Below are positions 7,373 through 14,527 of a stretch of 24,634 bases of DNA, in pieces. The position numbers and the translations under genes are program-made. The notes below the pieces were generated by a model that ran no database searches, was not told the DNA's origin, and saw only the letters and a program-made list of their open reading frames with translations. Where the stretch lies: positions 23,148-47,781 of the forward strand of contig DETO01000070.1 of the NCBI GenBank assembly GCA_002362135.1. The letters run 5' to 3'. Source of the DNA: Ruminococcus sp. UBA3286 (lineage in GTDB: Bacteria > Bacillota > Clostridia > Oscillospirales > Ruminococcaceae). Each line of letters begins with the position of its first letter. Positions within the stretch are counted from its first letter, which is position 1.

Positions 7373-9718
7373 ATGGATAAGACTATTTTTATGGAAAAAT
7401 TTACAGGAAAACTGCCTGCTGATATTAAGCAAGCTACTCCTCAGCAGCTTCATAATGCGTTGGGCGATACCGTTATGGAATTGTATGCGGACAAGTGGAA
7501 TAAGAGCCGTCAGGAACATCTCGGAAAGCGCCGCGCGGCTTATCTTTCAATGGAATTTCTCGTGGGACGCGGCGTTTACAACAATCTGCTCTGTCTCGGC
7601 ATTTATAATGAGGTCAATGAAGCGTTCAAGGAACTGGGACTTGATCTTGCCGATCTGGAAGTGATCGAGGACGCCGCTCTCGGAAACGGAGGACTTGGAC
7701 GTCTTGCGGCTTGTTTTCTTGACAGCGCGGCTTCGCTTGATCTTCCTCTCGACGGCTACGGAATCCGCTATAAATACGGACTTTTCAAGCAGTCCATCGT
7801 TGACGGTTTCCAGAAAGAGGATATCGATGACTGGACGAAATACGGCGACTGCTGGTCAAAACGCTGCGATGAAGATACCGTTTTAGTAAATTACAACGGT
7901 CAGACCGTGAAGGCTGTGCCGTACGATATGCCTGTTTTTGGCTGCAAAACCGATAATATCGGCACTCTTCGTCTTTGGCAGGCTGAACCTGTCAAGGAGT
8001 TCGATTTTGACACATTCAACCGTCAGAATTATCTTGAGGCATCCAAAGAGCAGATCTATGCCGAGGATATTTCGCGCGTTCTTTATCCGAACGACGATAC
8101 TAACGAGGGCAAGAAGCTTCGTCTGAAGCAGCAGTATTTCTTTAGCTGTGCGTCGCTCACGGACATTATTAAGAAGCATAAAGCACGTTTCGGAACTCTT
8201 GATAATCTTGCGGATTATATTTCGATTCAGCTTAACGATACTCACCCTGTAATTTCAATTCCGGAACTTATCCGTCAGCTTGTGGACAATGAGGGCTATA
8301 CTTTCGCAAAGGCTCTTGAAATAGCCAAAAAGGTGTTCAATTATACTAATCATACGGTAATGCAGGAGGCTCTCGAAAAATGGTGGGTAGGACTTGTTGA
8401 AGAGTTGCTGCCGCGTATTTACGAGATAATCATTCAGATCAACGAAGAACTTATCGCAGAGATGTACGCCGCCGGAGTACAGAGAGACAAGATCGACCGC
8501 ATCAAGATAATTAAGGGCGAACTTATCCACATGGCTGATATGGCTTGCTACGCATCGAGCCATATTAACGGCGTTGCGGAAATTCATACGCAGATTCTCA
8601 AAGATACGGTTCTGGCAGATTGGTACAGCCTCTATCCTGAAAGATTCCGCAACGAGACCAACGGAATCACTCAGCGTCGCTGGCTTGGACTTTGCAACAT
8701 GGAGCTGTCCGCGCTTATCACGGAACTGCTCGGCGATGACGGCTGGCTTGTTGATCTCGGCAGATTGAAGGAACTGGAGAAATATGCCGATGATGACGTG
8801 ATAATCCGTCGTTTTATGGATATCAAGCAGACGAAAAAGAATCAGCTTTCCGATTTTATCAGCGATCGCGAGGGCGTTGATATAAACAGCTCTTCGATAT
8901 TCGATATTCAGATAAAGCGCCTTCATGAATACAAAAGACAGCTGCTTAATGCGTTCTCGATTTTGTGGATATATAATGGCATCAAAGATGGGAGCATCAA
9001 AAATTTCACGCCCACAACATTTATTTTCGGCGCGAAGTCCGCTCCCGGCTATCGCCGCGCAAAGGCTATAATCAAATATATCAACGAAATTGGCAGAATA
9101 GTTTCTTCCGATCCCGAAACAAAGGATTTTATCAAGGTTGTTTTTGTGCAGAATTACAATGTTTCCTATGCTGAAAAGCTTGTGGCTGCCGCTGATATTT
9201 CGGAGCAGATCTCCACGGCAGGAACAGAAGCAAGCGGAACGGGCAATATGAAGCTTATGCTCAACGGCGCGGTAACTCTCGGAACATATGACGGTGCAAA
9301 TATTGAGATCGTTCAGGAAGCGGGCGAGGAGAATAACTACATTTTCGGCGCGCGTGTTGAAGAGCTTGAAAAGATCGTTCCCACATACGAAAGCCGCAAA
9401 ATATTTGCTAAAAATCCGCGCATCAAGGCGGTCGTTCAGTCTCTTATTGACGGCAGCGTATCCGACGGCGGCAGCGGAGATTTCCGCGAGCTGTACACGT
9501 CGCTCCTCGACGGTGCAAGCTGGCATTCTCCCGATCATTATTATCTCCTCGGCGATCTTGAAAGCTACGTTGAGGCGAAACTCAGATCGAATGCTGATTA
9601 CAGCGCCGATCCTATGGCATTTGCAAGAAAGCAGTGGCTTAATATGTGCAATGCCGGAAAATTCAGTTCCGACAGAACTATTGCGGATTATGCGGAGAAT
9701 ATCTGGAACATTAAGTAA
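7373..9718 (+). CDS. glgP: Glycogen/maltodextrin phosphorylase
   Basis: This 781-residue cytoplasmic family GT35 phosphorylase cleaves alpha-1,4-glucans with phosphate to give glucose-1-phosphate. The size matches compact bacterial enzymes. Conserved segments include AAYLSMEFLVGR (about 56), the DAALGNGGLGRLAACFLDS block (about 101), LNDTHP (about 287), FRNETNGITQRRWL (about 424) and TEASGTGNMKLMLNGA. Lys627 in this last block is the expected pyridoxal phosphate anchor. GGAGGG precedes the ATG. The gene directly follows malQ, and the transcript ends at the perfect stem-loop just downstream. No regulatory phosphorylation or allosteric extension is evident at the N-terminus. A long opposite-strand reading frame inside it is considered a shadow. 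Confidence 0.97.
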   Translation: MDKTIFMEKFTGKLPADIKQATPQQLHNALGDTVMELYADKWNKSRQEHLGKRRAAYLSMEFLVGRGVYNNLLCLGIYNEVNEAFKELGLDLADLEVIEDAALGNGGLGRLAACFLDSAASLDLPLDGYGIRYKYGLFKQSIVDGFQKEDIDDWTKYGDCWSKRCDEDTVLVNYNGQTVKAVPYDMPVFGCKTDNIGTLRLWQAEPVKEFDFDTFNRQNYLEASKEQIYAEDISRVLYPNDDTNEGKKLRLKQQYFFSCASLTDIIKKHKARFGTLDNLADYISIQLNDTHPVISIPELIRQLVDNEGYTFAKALEIAKKVFNYTNHTVMQEALEKWWVGLVEELLPRIYEIIIQINEELIAEMYAAGVQRDKIDRIKIIKGELIHMADMACYASSHINGVAEIHTQILKDTVLADWYSLYPERFRNETNGITQRRWLGLCNMELSALITELLGDDGWLVDLGRLKELEKYADDDVIIRRFMDIKQTKKNQLSDFISDREGVDINSSSIFDIQIKRLHEYKRQLLNAFSILWIYNGIKDGSIKNFTPTTFIFGAKSAPGYRRAKAIIKYINEIGRIVSSDPETKDFIKVVFVQNYNVSYAEKLVAAADISEQISTAGTEASGTGNMKLMLNGAVTLGTYDGANIEIVQEAGEENNYIFGARVEELEKIVPTYESRKIFAKNPRIKAVVQSLIDGSVSDGGSGDFRELYTSLLDGASWHSPDHYYLLGDLESYVEAKLRSNADYSADPMAFARKQWLNMCNAGKFSSDRTIADYAENIWNIK

Positions 9719-9730
9719 ATATTATATAAT

Positions 9731-9760
9731 AAAAATCCCCCGGTTTTTCGGGGGATTTTT
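9731..9760. terminator. Strong bidirectional intrinsic terminator
   Basis: A perfect 12-bp stem AAAAATCCCCCG / CGGGGGATTTTT surrounds the loop GTTTTT. It has a T-run on the forward side and the matching A-run on the reverse side. It ends both malQ-glgP (+) and the convergent dockerin gene (-), whose stop lies 2 bases away. Confidence 0.95.
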
Positions 9761-9761
9761 T

Positions 9762-11825
9762 TTAGCTTATACGTTCAAAAGCGTCTTTGATATTTTCGGT
9801 TTGCGTTTGGGCGTCTCTCGGAGAAATCACGAAGCTGTATCTTCCGAGTTCAACGCGCTCGCCTGTCGTAAGATTCGTAATATATCCAACGGCGGTAAAT
9901 TTATTCGTATCCGCTTTAAGATTCGTAATAACCGATTCCATTTCGGGAAGAAGTATCACGGGCGACTGTATGGAAGTTACAATGCCGTTGTCGTCAGTGA
10001 TTATATAATCGATGACGAATCTGCCTTTAATATTTTCAGGAAGGGGAGTTTTGAATGCGATGTAATTGCCGTCGGGCTGATTTGGAGCGATAGAACTAAA
10101 CAGCACATCAGGTTGCGGGGGATTTTCCATACTGTCTACAACAGTTACCGAGATTTTCGCATTGACATCGGGATTATTGGCGCTGATAACTGTAACTGTG
10201 CATTTTCCTACTGAAATTCCGCGAATCCAGCCGTATTTATCTACAGTCGCGATAGATTCATCAGAGCTTACCCAAATCTCGTCCTTATTTTGAGCGTCCG
10301 AGGGGAGCATTGTTACCCATGAAATATCAGTACCGCCGATAGGAACGGTAATTTCAGTCTTTGAGAGTCGGATTTCAGTAACTTTCACGCCTGTTGACTC
10401 GGTCGTCGTAGTAGTTGAATCTGTTGAAACAGTCGTGCTTGAAGCCGTTGTAGTCGTACTCGAAGCTGTGGACGCGGTAGTTGCTGTGGTGGAGTTGCCA
10501 TCTGTAACGGTAACGCTGATAACTGCCGAAACACTGGGATTATCCGCGCTTTTTACTGTGATTTGGCAAGTTCCGGCTTTTTTGCCGATAACCCAGCCTT
10601 CGCTGTCAACGATTGCGACGCTCTCGTCGGAGGAACTCCAGATTTCGTTTTTATTCAATGCAGTTTCAGGGAGCATTGTAACATAAGCGGAAAGCGCGCC
10701 TTCGCCTGCCTTGACCGTCATGGAATCTCTGCTCAGCCTGATTTCTTTAACATGAGTCTTATCTATAACTTTAAGTGTGATTTTCGCGGAAACTTCGGGA
10801 TTATCAACGCTTGTGACAGTAATTATGCAAGTGCCTTCCTTTTTACCGATAACCCAGCCCTCACCGTCAACAATTGCGATACTTTCGTCGGAGCTTGTCC
10901 ATTTTTCCGCCTTATTTTTAGCAGTCGGCGGATTCATCGTAACATAAGCGGAAAGTGCGCCCTCGCCGACATTTATCGCCAATTCGGTGCGGGTGAGGTC
11001 GATAGAAGCGACTTTATAGGGGTCAGCGTATGAAGTCGTTGTTGTGGAAGATGTTGTAGTGGTGGTAGTTGTTGTAGTAGTAGTCGGCTTTGGTTGAGCA
11101 GTAGTGGTTGTGGTGGCAGTTGGCTTTGGTTGAGTAGTAGTGGTTGTGGTGGCAGTCGGCTTTGGTTGAGTAGTAGTGGTTGTGGTGGCAGTCGGCTTAG
11201 GTTTGGTAGTAGTGGTTGTGGTGGCAGTCGGCTTAGGTTTGGTAGTAGTGGTTGTAGTGGCAGTCGGCTTTGGTTTGGTAGTAGTAGTAGTAGGTTTTGG
11301 TTTGACAGTGGTGGTTTTGGGACTGTCGGTTGCAGATGTAGTTTTTGGTGCAGCCGTTGTTTTAGTTTCCTTTGCTGTGGAGGCGGTAGTAACGGTAGTC
11401 GTAGTTGTTGTAGTCATAGGAGGCATGAAAGGATTTTTCATATATTCCTCCATGGAGATCTGTCCGCCCGTTGAAAGATATGCGTAATAACTGAGTATGT
11501 AAGATGCGTCGGCAGGATCTATCCATTTGTTATTATCAACGTCGGCACGCTTTTTTTCAGCTTCGCTAAATGACCCCTTGCCCGTAGTGGAAAAAAGCGC
11601 ATATTCGCTTAAAGCTAATGAAGCGTCGCGTGGGGTGATGACATGGTCGTTGTCTACGTCGCCTAATAAAAAGTCATTATCTTCAGTTTTTTCGTCAGCG
11701 TCTGAAAAAGTTATCAGTACAGAATCGGCGGAAACATCTGCTCCAATTGCATTTATCGGCAGGCATGGAGCGCTGAAGCTGAGTATGGCGGCAAAAATAG
11801 ATGCAAAAATTTTCTCTTTTTTCAT
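9762..11825 (-). CDS. Secreted protein: N-terminal dockerin, Thr/Pro linker, three Big2 domains
   Basis: This 687-residue protein has a signal peptide (1-29, MKKEKIFASIFAAILSFSAP) and a type I dockerin directly after it (about 52-118). The dockerin calcium loops are DVDNDHVITPRD (56-67) and DVDNNKWIDPAD (95-106). A Thr-rich linker (137-265) follows, containing repeats of KPKPTATTTTTT. Three bacterial Ig-like group 2 domains lie at about 272-353, 358-440 and 481-562, the third after a Thr/Ser linker. The C-terminal region (570-687) is beta-rich and unassigned. A dockerin binds a cohesin on a scaffoldin or cell-surface protein, so this is probably a structural or adhesion component of a cellulosome-like complex; no catalytic domain is seen. 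The AAAGGGA site and a good promoter support the start. Confidence 0.88.
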   Translation of the reverse strand: MKKEKIFASIFAAILSFSAPCLPINAIGADVSADSVLITFSDADEKTEDNDFLLGDVDNDHVITPRDASLALSEYALFSTTGKGSFSEAEKKRADVDNNKWIDPADASYILSYYAYLSTGGQISMEEYMKNPFMPPMTTTTTTTVTTASTAKETKTTAAPKTTSATDSPKTTTVKPKPTTTTTKPKPTATTTTTTKPKPTATTTTTTKPKPTATTTTTTQPKPTATTTTTTQPKPTATTTTTAQPKPTTTTTTTTTTTSSTTTTSYADPYKVASIDLTRTELAINVGEGALSAYVTMNPPTAKNKAEKWTSSDESIAIVDGEGWVIGKKEGTCIITVTSVDNPEVSAKITLKVIDKTHVKEIRLSRDSMTVKAGEGALSAYVTMLPETALNKNEIWSSSDESVAIVDSEGWVIGKKAGTCQITVKSADNPSVSAVISVTVTDGNSTTATTASTASSTTTTASSTTVSTDSTTTTTESTGVKVTEIRLSKTEITVPIGGTDISWVTMLPSDAQNKDEIWVSSDESIATVDKYGWIRGISVGKCTVTVISANNPDVNAKISVTVVDSMENPPQPDVLFSSIAPNQPDGNYIAFKTPLPENIKGRFVIDYIITDDNGIVTSIQSPVILLPEMESVITNLKADTNKFTAVGYITNLTTGERVELGRYSFVISPRDAQTQTENIKDAFERIS
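11061..11276 (-). repeat. 36-bp coding minisatellite (six units)
   Basis: Six consecutive 36-bp units encode KPKPTATTTTTT or its Gln-first variant QPKPTATTTTTT (protein residues 184-255); the last is degenerate. Unit sequences are close to identical on the DNA level, so copy number could change by slippage without breaking the frame. Confidence 0.85.
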
Positions 11826-11883
11826 AAATTCCCTTTCTACAGTTGTCTGAATATATATTATGCATTATACATTATCGCTTTTT

Positions 11884-11912
11884 ATTATACTACAAATTTC
11901 CCAAAAATGCAA
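11884..11912 (-). promoter_or_regulatory. Promoter of the N-terminal dockerin gene
   Basis: On the reverse strand TTGCAT (bases 11907-11912) and TATAAT (11884-11889) are 17 bases apart. The start codon is about 60 bases downstream. A second TATAAT-like sequence lies nearer the gene without a clear -35 box. Confidence 0.7.
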
Positions 11913-11951
11913 GAATATTACAGAATATCTTAAAAAATCGGAAATAACAAC

Positions 11952-11981
11952 AAAAAGACTGCCACAAGTGACAGTCTTTTT
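11952..11981 (-). terminator. Intrinsic terminator of the C-terminal dockerin gene
   Basis: AAAAAGACTG (11952-11961) pairs perfectly with CAGTCTTTTT (11972-11981). On the reverse strand the stem ends in a U-run. It lies 13 bases beyond the stop of the dockerin gene at 11994. Confidence 0.85.
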
Positions 11982-11993
11982 ATGCTTATATCA

Positions 11994-13625
11994 TTATTCA
12001 GTAACCGGGAACTCGCTCTGCTTGTAGATGCCTGCGTCCATTTTCTGGATAGCGAGAGCATCGAGGGCAGTTACGCCGTCGCCGTTGTTAGCACAGTCAG
12101 CGTTGAGCATACCCAAATCGGTAAGCTTATATTCGTCCTTATTTGTGAGATACTGGAGAATGAGAGTAGCGTCTGCAATCTCAACCCTGCCGTCGCAGTT
12201 AGCGTCGCCCCAGAGCGTAGGCTTGAGAATCGGAGTAGTAGTTGCAGTAGTTACTGTAGTTGTAGGCTTGGTAGTAGTTGTAGTAGCTTTTGTGGTAGTT
12301 GTAGTAGTAGCTTTTGTCGTAGTCGTTGTGGCTTTTGTTGTAGCCTTTGTAGTTGTAGTAGTAGCCTTTGTGGTGGTTGTAGTAGTTGTTGTTGTAGGCT
12401 CGTCAGCATAATAAATCTCAATATTGCTGATCGTGATAGCGTCAGCTTCGCCGTAATAATAACCGATCTGAAGATTGCCGTCCTTGGTATTGACGCCGTT
12501 GGGGTGATCTTTATCACCTGCAACAGCTTTAGGCATGATGTACATCAGTTCAGCGCTTGAACCTGCCTCCAGCATACAATAATTGCCTGACTCTTGGAAC
12601 CAGTAATCCGGATTTACATCTTCCGTAACGCCTGTTCCTACATTATAAACAAGCTTGCCGATATCGGACTTAGCCGTAACGTCGAAGCGGATAGCGTAAA
12701 CGTCTCTAGTCTCGTCGATTCCGAGTTCCGAGTAGGGGATCTCGAGATTTTTCTGTTTGTCAGTACCGAGGTGGCTGATAGTTTTATCAACAGCTGTTAT
12801 AACCGAATTCGTGTAGGGAACTGTTACAGTCTTTGTGTATGTGAGAACGGCGTTTGTAAGATTAACGCTTTCAACCTCTTCGCCCTCGGTATCATTTCCC
12901 CACCAGTACTGGAATGAGATAGTATCCGTGGAAGAATCCGAAACATGGGGCTGAACTTCTGCGGGAACTTCCCAGTAAGCTTCAATGTAAGAGCCTGCGC
13001 CGAAGAGTTTTCCGCCGTTTCCGGGAGTGATCAGGAATTTAACGCCCTTCTCTTCGAATTCAGTAACAGAGCCTTCGCCCTCTGCGCCCATATCGTTGTA
13101 CCAGTAGCCTGCCTGTTCCTTTCCGGGAATTCCGGCAATCTGCTTGGCATATTCGGTATCGGCAGGCGAGCCGGGTTTAACATTGATACCGCCGCCGTAA
13201 ACGAACTGATCCATTTCAGAGTCGGATTCGATAGTGCAGGTGAGAGATTCGATAACAACGCCGTCCATATCCGTAAGACCGAAGTCGGAGAAGCGGAATT
13301 TATGACTGTTCATAGGCTTGTTTTCGTCATCGCTCGGGTGAGCGGCATAGTATTCCTCGTCATAGCCTTTAGTGAGAACGACTTTGCCGAGAGCGTCCTC
13401 GTCTATCTGCTTTGCGATAGTAGCCGAGATAGTTGCAGTACCGTCCCCGTTGTCAACAAAACTCCAGTTTTTGCCGCTTTCGGAATTTTTACCGTTGGAG
13501 TGCTTGTTGTTGTCAGGAATGATATTCTCGTTTTTGGGATCGTCAGGATTGTCGGGATTATCAGGGTTATCGGGGTTATCCGGCGTTATGACGGTATCGT
13601 CGTTATAGAGAAAATCGCTCATCAT
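11994..13625 (-). CDS. Body of the frameshifted gene: beta modules, Thr linker, C-terminal dockerin
   Basis: The first ATG in this frame is at 13625, but the frame is open back to about 13934 and the protein sequence clearly continues upstream. From the ATG the 543 residues hold an Asp-Asn-Pro repeat (16-30), two beta-rich modules (about 51-265 and 268-408), a Thr/Lys/Ala linker (411-467) and a dockerin (471-534). The dockerin has loop 1 GDANCDGRVEIAD and loop 2 NADCANNGDGVTALDALAIQ. The second loop, with GDGVTxxDALAIQ, is typical of Ruminococcus dockerins. The modules are not assigned to a known carbohydrate-binding family by eye. The ATG at 13625 lacks a ribosome binding site. Confidence 0.75.
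   Translation of the reverse strand: MMSDFLYNDDTVITPDNPDNPDNPDNPDDPKNENIIPDNNKHSNGKNSESGKNWSFVDNGDGTATISATIAKQIDEDALGKVVLTKGYDEEYYAAHPSDDENKPMNSHKFRFSDFGLTDMDGVVIESLTCTIESDSEMDQFVYGGGINVKPGSPADTEYAKQIAGIPGKEQAGYWYNDMGAEGEGSVTEFEEKGVKFLITPGNGGKLFGAGSYIEAYWEVPAEVQPHVSDSSTDTISFQYWWGNDTEGEEVESVNLTNAVLTYTKTVTVPYTNSVITAVDKTISHLGTDKQKNLEIPYSELGIDETRDVYAIRFDVTAKSDIGKLVYNVGTGVTEDVNPDYWFQESGNYCMLEAGSSAELMYIMPKAVAGDKDHPNGVNTKDGNLQIGYYYGEADAITISNIEIYYADEPTTTTTTTTTKATTTTTKATTKATTTTTKATTTTTTKATTTTTKPTTTVTTATTTPILKPTLWGDANCDGRVEIADATLILQYLTNKDEYKLTDLGMLNADCANNGDGVTALDALAIQKMDAGIYKQSEFPVTE
12225..12395 (-). repeat. Thr/Lys/Ala linker repeat
   Basis: This low-complexity coding stretch repeats KATTTTT-like units, with about six Lys-Ala-Thr or Lys-Pro-Thr starts. 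It is built from ACT/ACA/ACC codons. It separates the beta modules from the dockerin and is a possible site of copy-number change. Confidence 0.75.
13536..13580 (-). repeat. Five 9-bp units encoding Asp-Asn-Pro
   Basis: Five tandem 9-bp units encode DNPDNPDNPDNPDDP, a short acidic rigid linker between the first and second beta modules of the frameshifted dockerin protein. Confidence 0.85.
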
Positions 13626-13903
13626 AACGGAGATCTGGACATTATCCTTAGCCGTGTTATCCCAATAAGCGCAGTGATAAAGTCTGAATTCAAATTCCGT
13701 ATAAGCGTCGTATTTAAGCGTAAGATCGGAAATATCGATATCGACTTTATTAGTGCCTTTTTTCAGTTCGACAGAAAAACCTTCGCCCTTTGAATCCCAG
13801 CCGCCTTTAGCGTTATGCTCTTTCCAGCCGGAACTCGTGGTGATACCGAAACCGTAAGAAATGGTACAATCGCGTTCTGTCTCAAAAATAAGAGAGATTT
13901 TCT

Positions 13904-14098
13904 TTACAGGGTTGGAAGCTTCATTTTTCCGGATTCATAGCCCTTTTCAACCTTAGTTGAAGCGACCGTGTCAGATACGGCGCTGTCGTCTGCCGCAATA
14001 ACAGGCGCTGCGGTCAGAATTGCAGGAACTGAAACTGCCGCGATCATAGCGCTCATTACAGCAGCCTGAATTCTTGTGGTAATTCTGTTTTTCTTCAT
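13904..14098 (-). CDS. Signal-peptide fragment of the frameshifted dockerin gene
   Basis: These 64 residues begin MKKNRITTRIQAAVMSAMIA. They show a basic N-terminus, a hydrophobic core and a likely cleavage after the Ala-rich PVIAA near residue 36, then the start of the mature protein. The AAAGGATGA site lies about 8 bases before the ATG. The frame ends 20-odd bases after the A5 run where the frame is lost. On its own it would be a short secreted peptide. It is much better explained as the 5' end of the gene at 11994-14098. Confidence 0.8.
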   Translation of the reverse strand: MKKNRITTRIQAAVMSAMIAAVSVPAILTAAPVIAADDSAVSDTVASTKVEKGYESGKMKLPTL

Positions 14099-14119
14099 GT
14101 CAGATCATCCTTTCATAAT

Positions 14120-14282
14120 AGACCTGTCCAATAACCTCCAAAACGCTGCCTGACTTGTCTTTTTTGCATAATGCTTTGCCCGTTTTCCTTGCAATACATA
14201 CAGTATTCTTGCGGAAAACGTGCTTTGCCTGATGCAAAAAATCCTGCGTCATTCAGCATTTTTCCGGTTATTAAACAGGTCT
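14120..14282. repeat. 163-bp imperfect palindrome (MITE-like or structured leader)
   Basis: The outer arms AGACCTGT (14120-14127) and ACAGGTCT (14275-14282) begin a long inverted repeat centred near 14201. Further matched segments run inward: AATAACC/GGTTATT, AACGCTG-like/CAGCATT, TGAC/GTCA, TTTTTTGCAT (14160-14169) with ATGCAAAAAA (14232-14241), CGTTTTCC (14181-14188) with GGAAAACG (14213-14220), and AATAC/GTATT around a 5-base loop. An internal TGCTTTGCC (14172-14180 and 14221-14229) is repeated directly rather than inverted. Neither strand has a reading frame. It lies in the leader of the dockerin gene, just upstream of its ribosome binding site. No clear target-site duplication is seen. 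Confidence 0.75.
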
Positions 14283-14347
14283 GATTTAGTATATGTAAGA
14301 ACAGGCGGAAAAATTTTACAGACTGTAATTACATGGCAACATATTAC

Positions 14348-14367
14348 ATTATAATAGCATTATATCA
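14348..14367 (-). promoter_or_regulatory. Likely promoter of the frameshifted dockerin gene
   Basis: The reverse strand has an extended -10, TGATATAAT (14359-14367), and a second TATAAT at 14348-14353. No good -35 box is present. Transcription from here would place the whole 163-bp palindrome in a leader of about 250 bases. The rest of 14283-14474 is AT-rich and shows no gene. Confidence 0.45.
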
Positions 14368-14474
14368 TATTGGAATAGGGAATGTGTTAATAAATTGTTA
14401 ATTCGCATAAAATTATTGATATTTTTTCAAAACATTCGTCAACTATTTTTGTTCAAAAAGCTGTTTTAAAGTTA

Positions 14475-14520
14475 TAATAAATACTCATAAGACAGATTCA
14501 AGTCTTATGAGTATTTATTA
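14475..14520 (-). terminator. Perfect 19-bp stem-loop after cdaR
   Basis: Bases 14475-14493 and 14502-14520 are exact inverted repeats around an 8-base loop, 7 bases beyond the cdaR stop. The AT-rich stem has no clear T-run, so it may act as a terminator or as an mRNA 3' end stabiliser. Confidence 0.7.
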
Positions 14521-14527
14521 ATAAGCA

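Larger units (their letters stand above)
11994..14098 (-). pseudogene. Frameshifted secreted dockerin protein (whole gene)
   Basis: One gene is split by a one-base frame change at the A5 run (plus-strand T-run 13924-13928). Upstream, a signal-peptide frame reads to ...ESGKMKLPTL and stops. Shifting -1 there gives ...ESGKNEASNPVKKISLIFE and continues openly to the dockerin end. The restored protein of about 700 residues would have a signal peptide, a beta-rich module, an Asp-Asn-Pro linker, two further related modules, a Thr/Lys/Ala linker and a C-terminal dockerin. No start codon with a ribosome binding site exists for the downstream part, so only the fusion makes sense. It may be a sequencing error, a genuine null mutation or a phase-variable run. 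If intact, it would be a non-catalytic, possibly carbohydrate-binding subunit of a cellulosome-like complex. Confidence 0.8.

Noticed and set aside
8255..9538. Long reverse-strand reading frame (about 427 codons) inside glgP
   Set aside because: It is antisense to a conserved phosphorylase, has no ribosome binding site or recognisable domain, and is explained by codon bias of the real gene.
9288..10214. Forward reading frame crossing the glgP end and the terminator
   Set aside because: It runs through a strong terminator and overlaps two well-supported genes in other frames.
11061..11487. Regular 36-bp repeats as a possible CRISPR array or forward Gly/Ser/Val-rich proteins
   Set aside because: The repeats are contiguous without unique spacers and are in frame with a dockerin protein linker. 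The forward frames are their mirror image.
12945..13793. Forward reading frame of 282 codons opposite the dockerin gene
   Set aside because: Its sequence is the complement of clear module and linker coding sequence. It has no ribosome binding site or family similarity.
13914..13935. Programmed -1 ribosomal frameshifting at the A5 run
   Set aside because: The local codons GGA AAA ATG do not form an X-XXY-YYZ heptamer that allows double re-pairing, and no convincing stimulatory structure was seen. A simple one-base indel is more likely.
14120..14282. A known riboswitch class in the dockerin leader
   Set aside because: The single long hairpin does not match the multi-helix cores of riboswitch classes I can recognise, and the gene is not a metabolic target.
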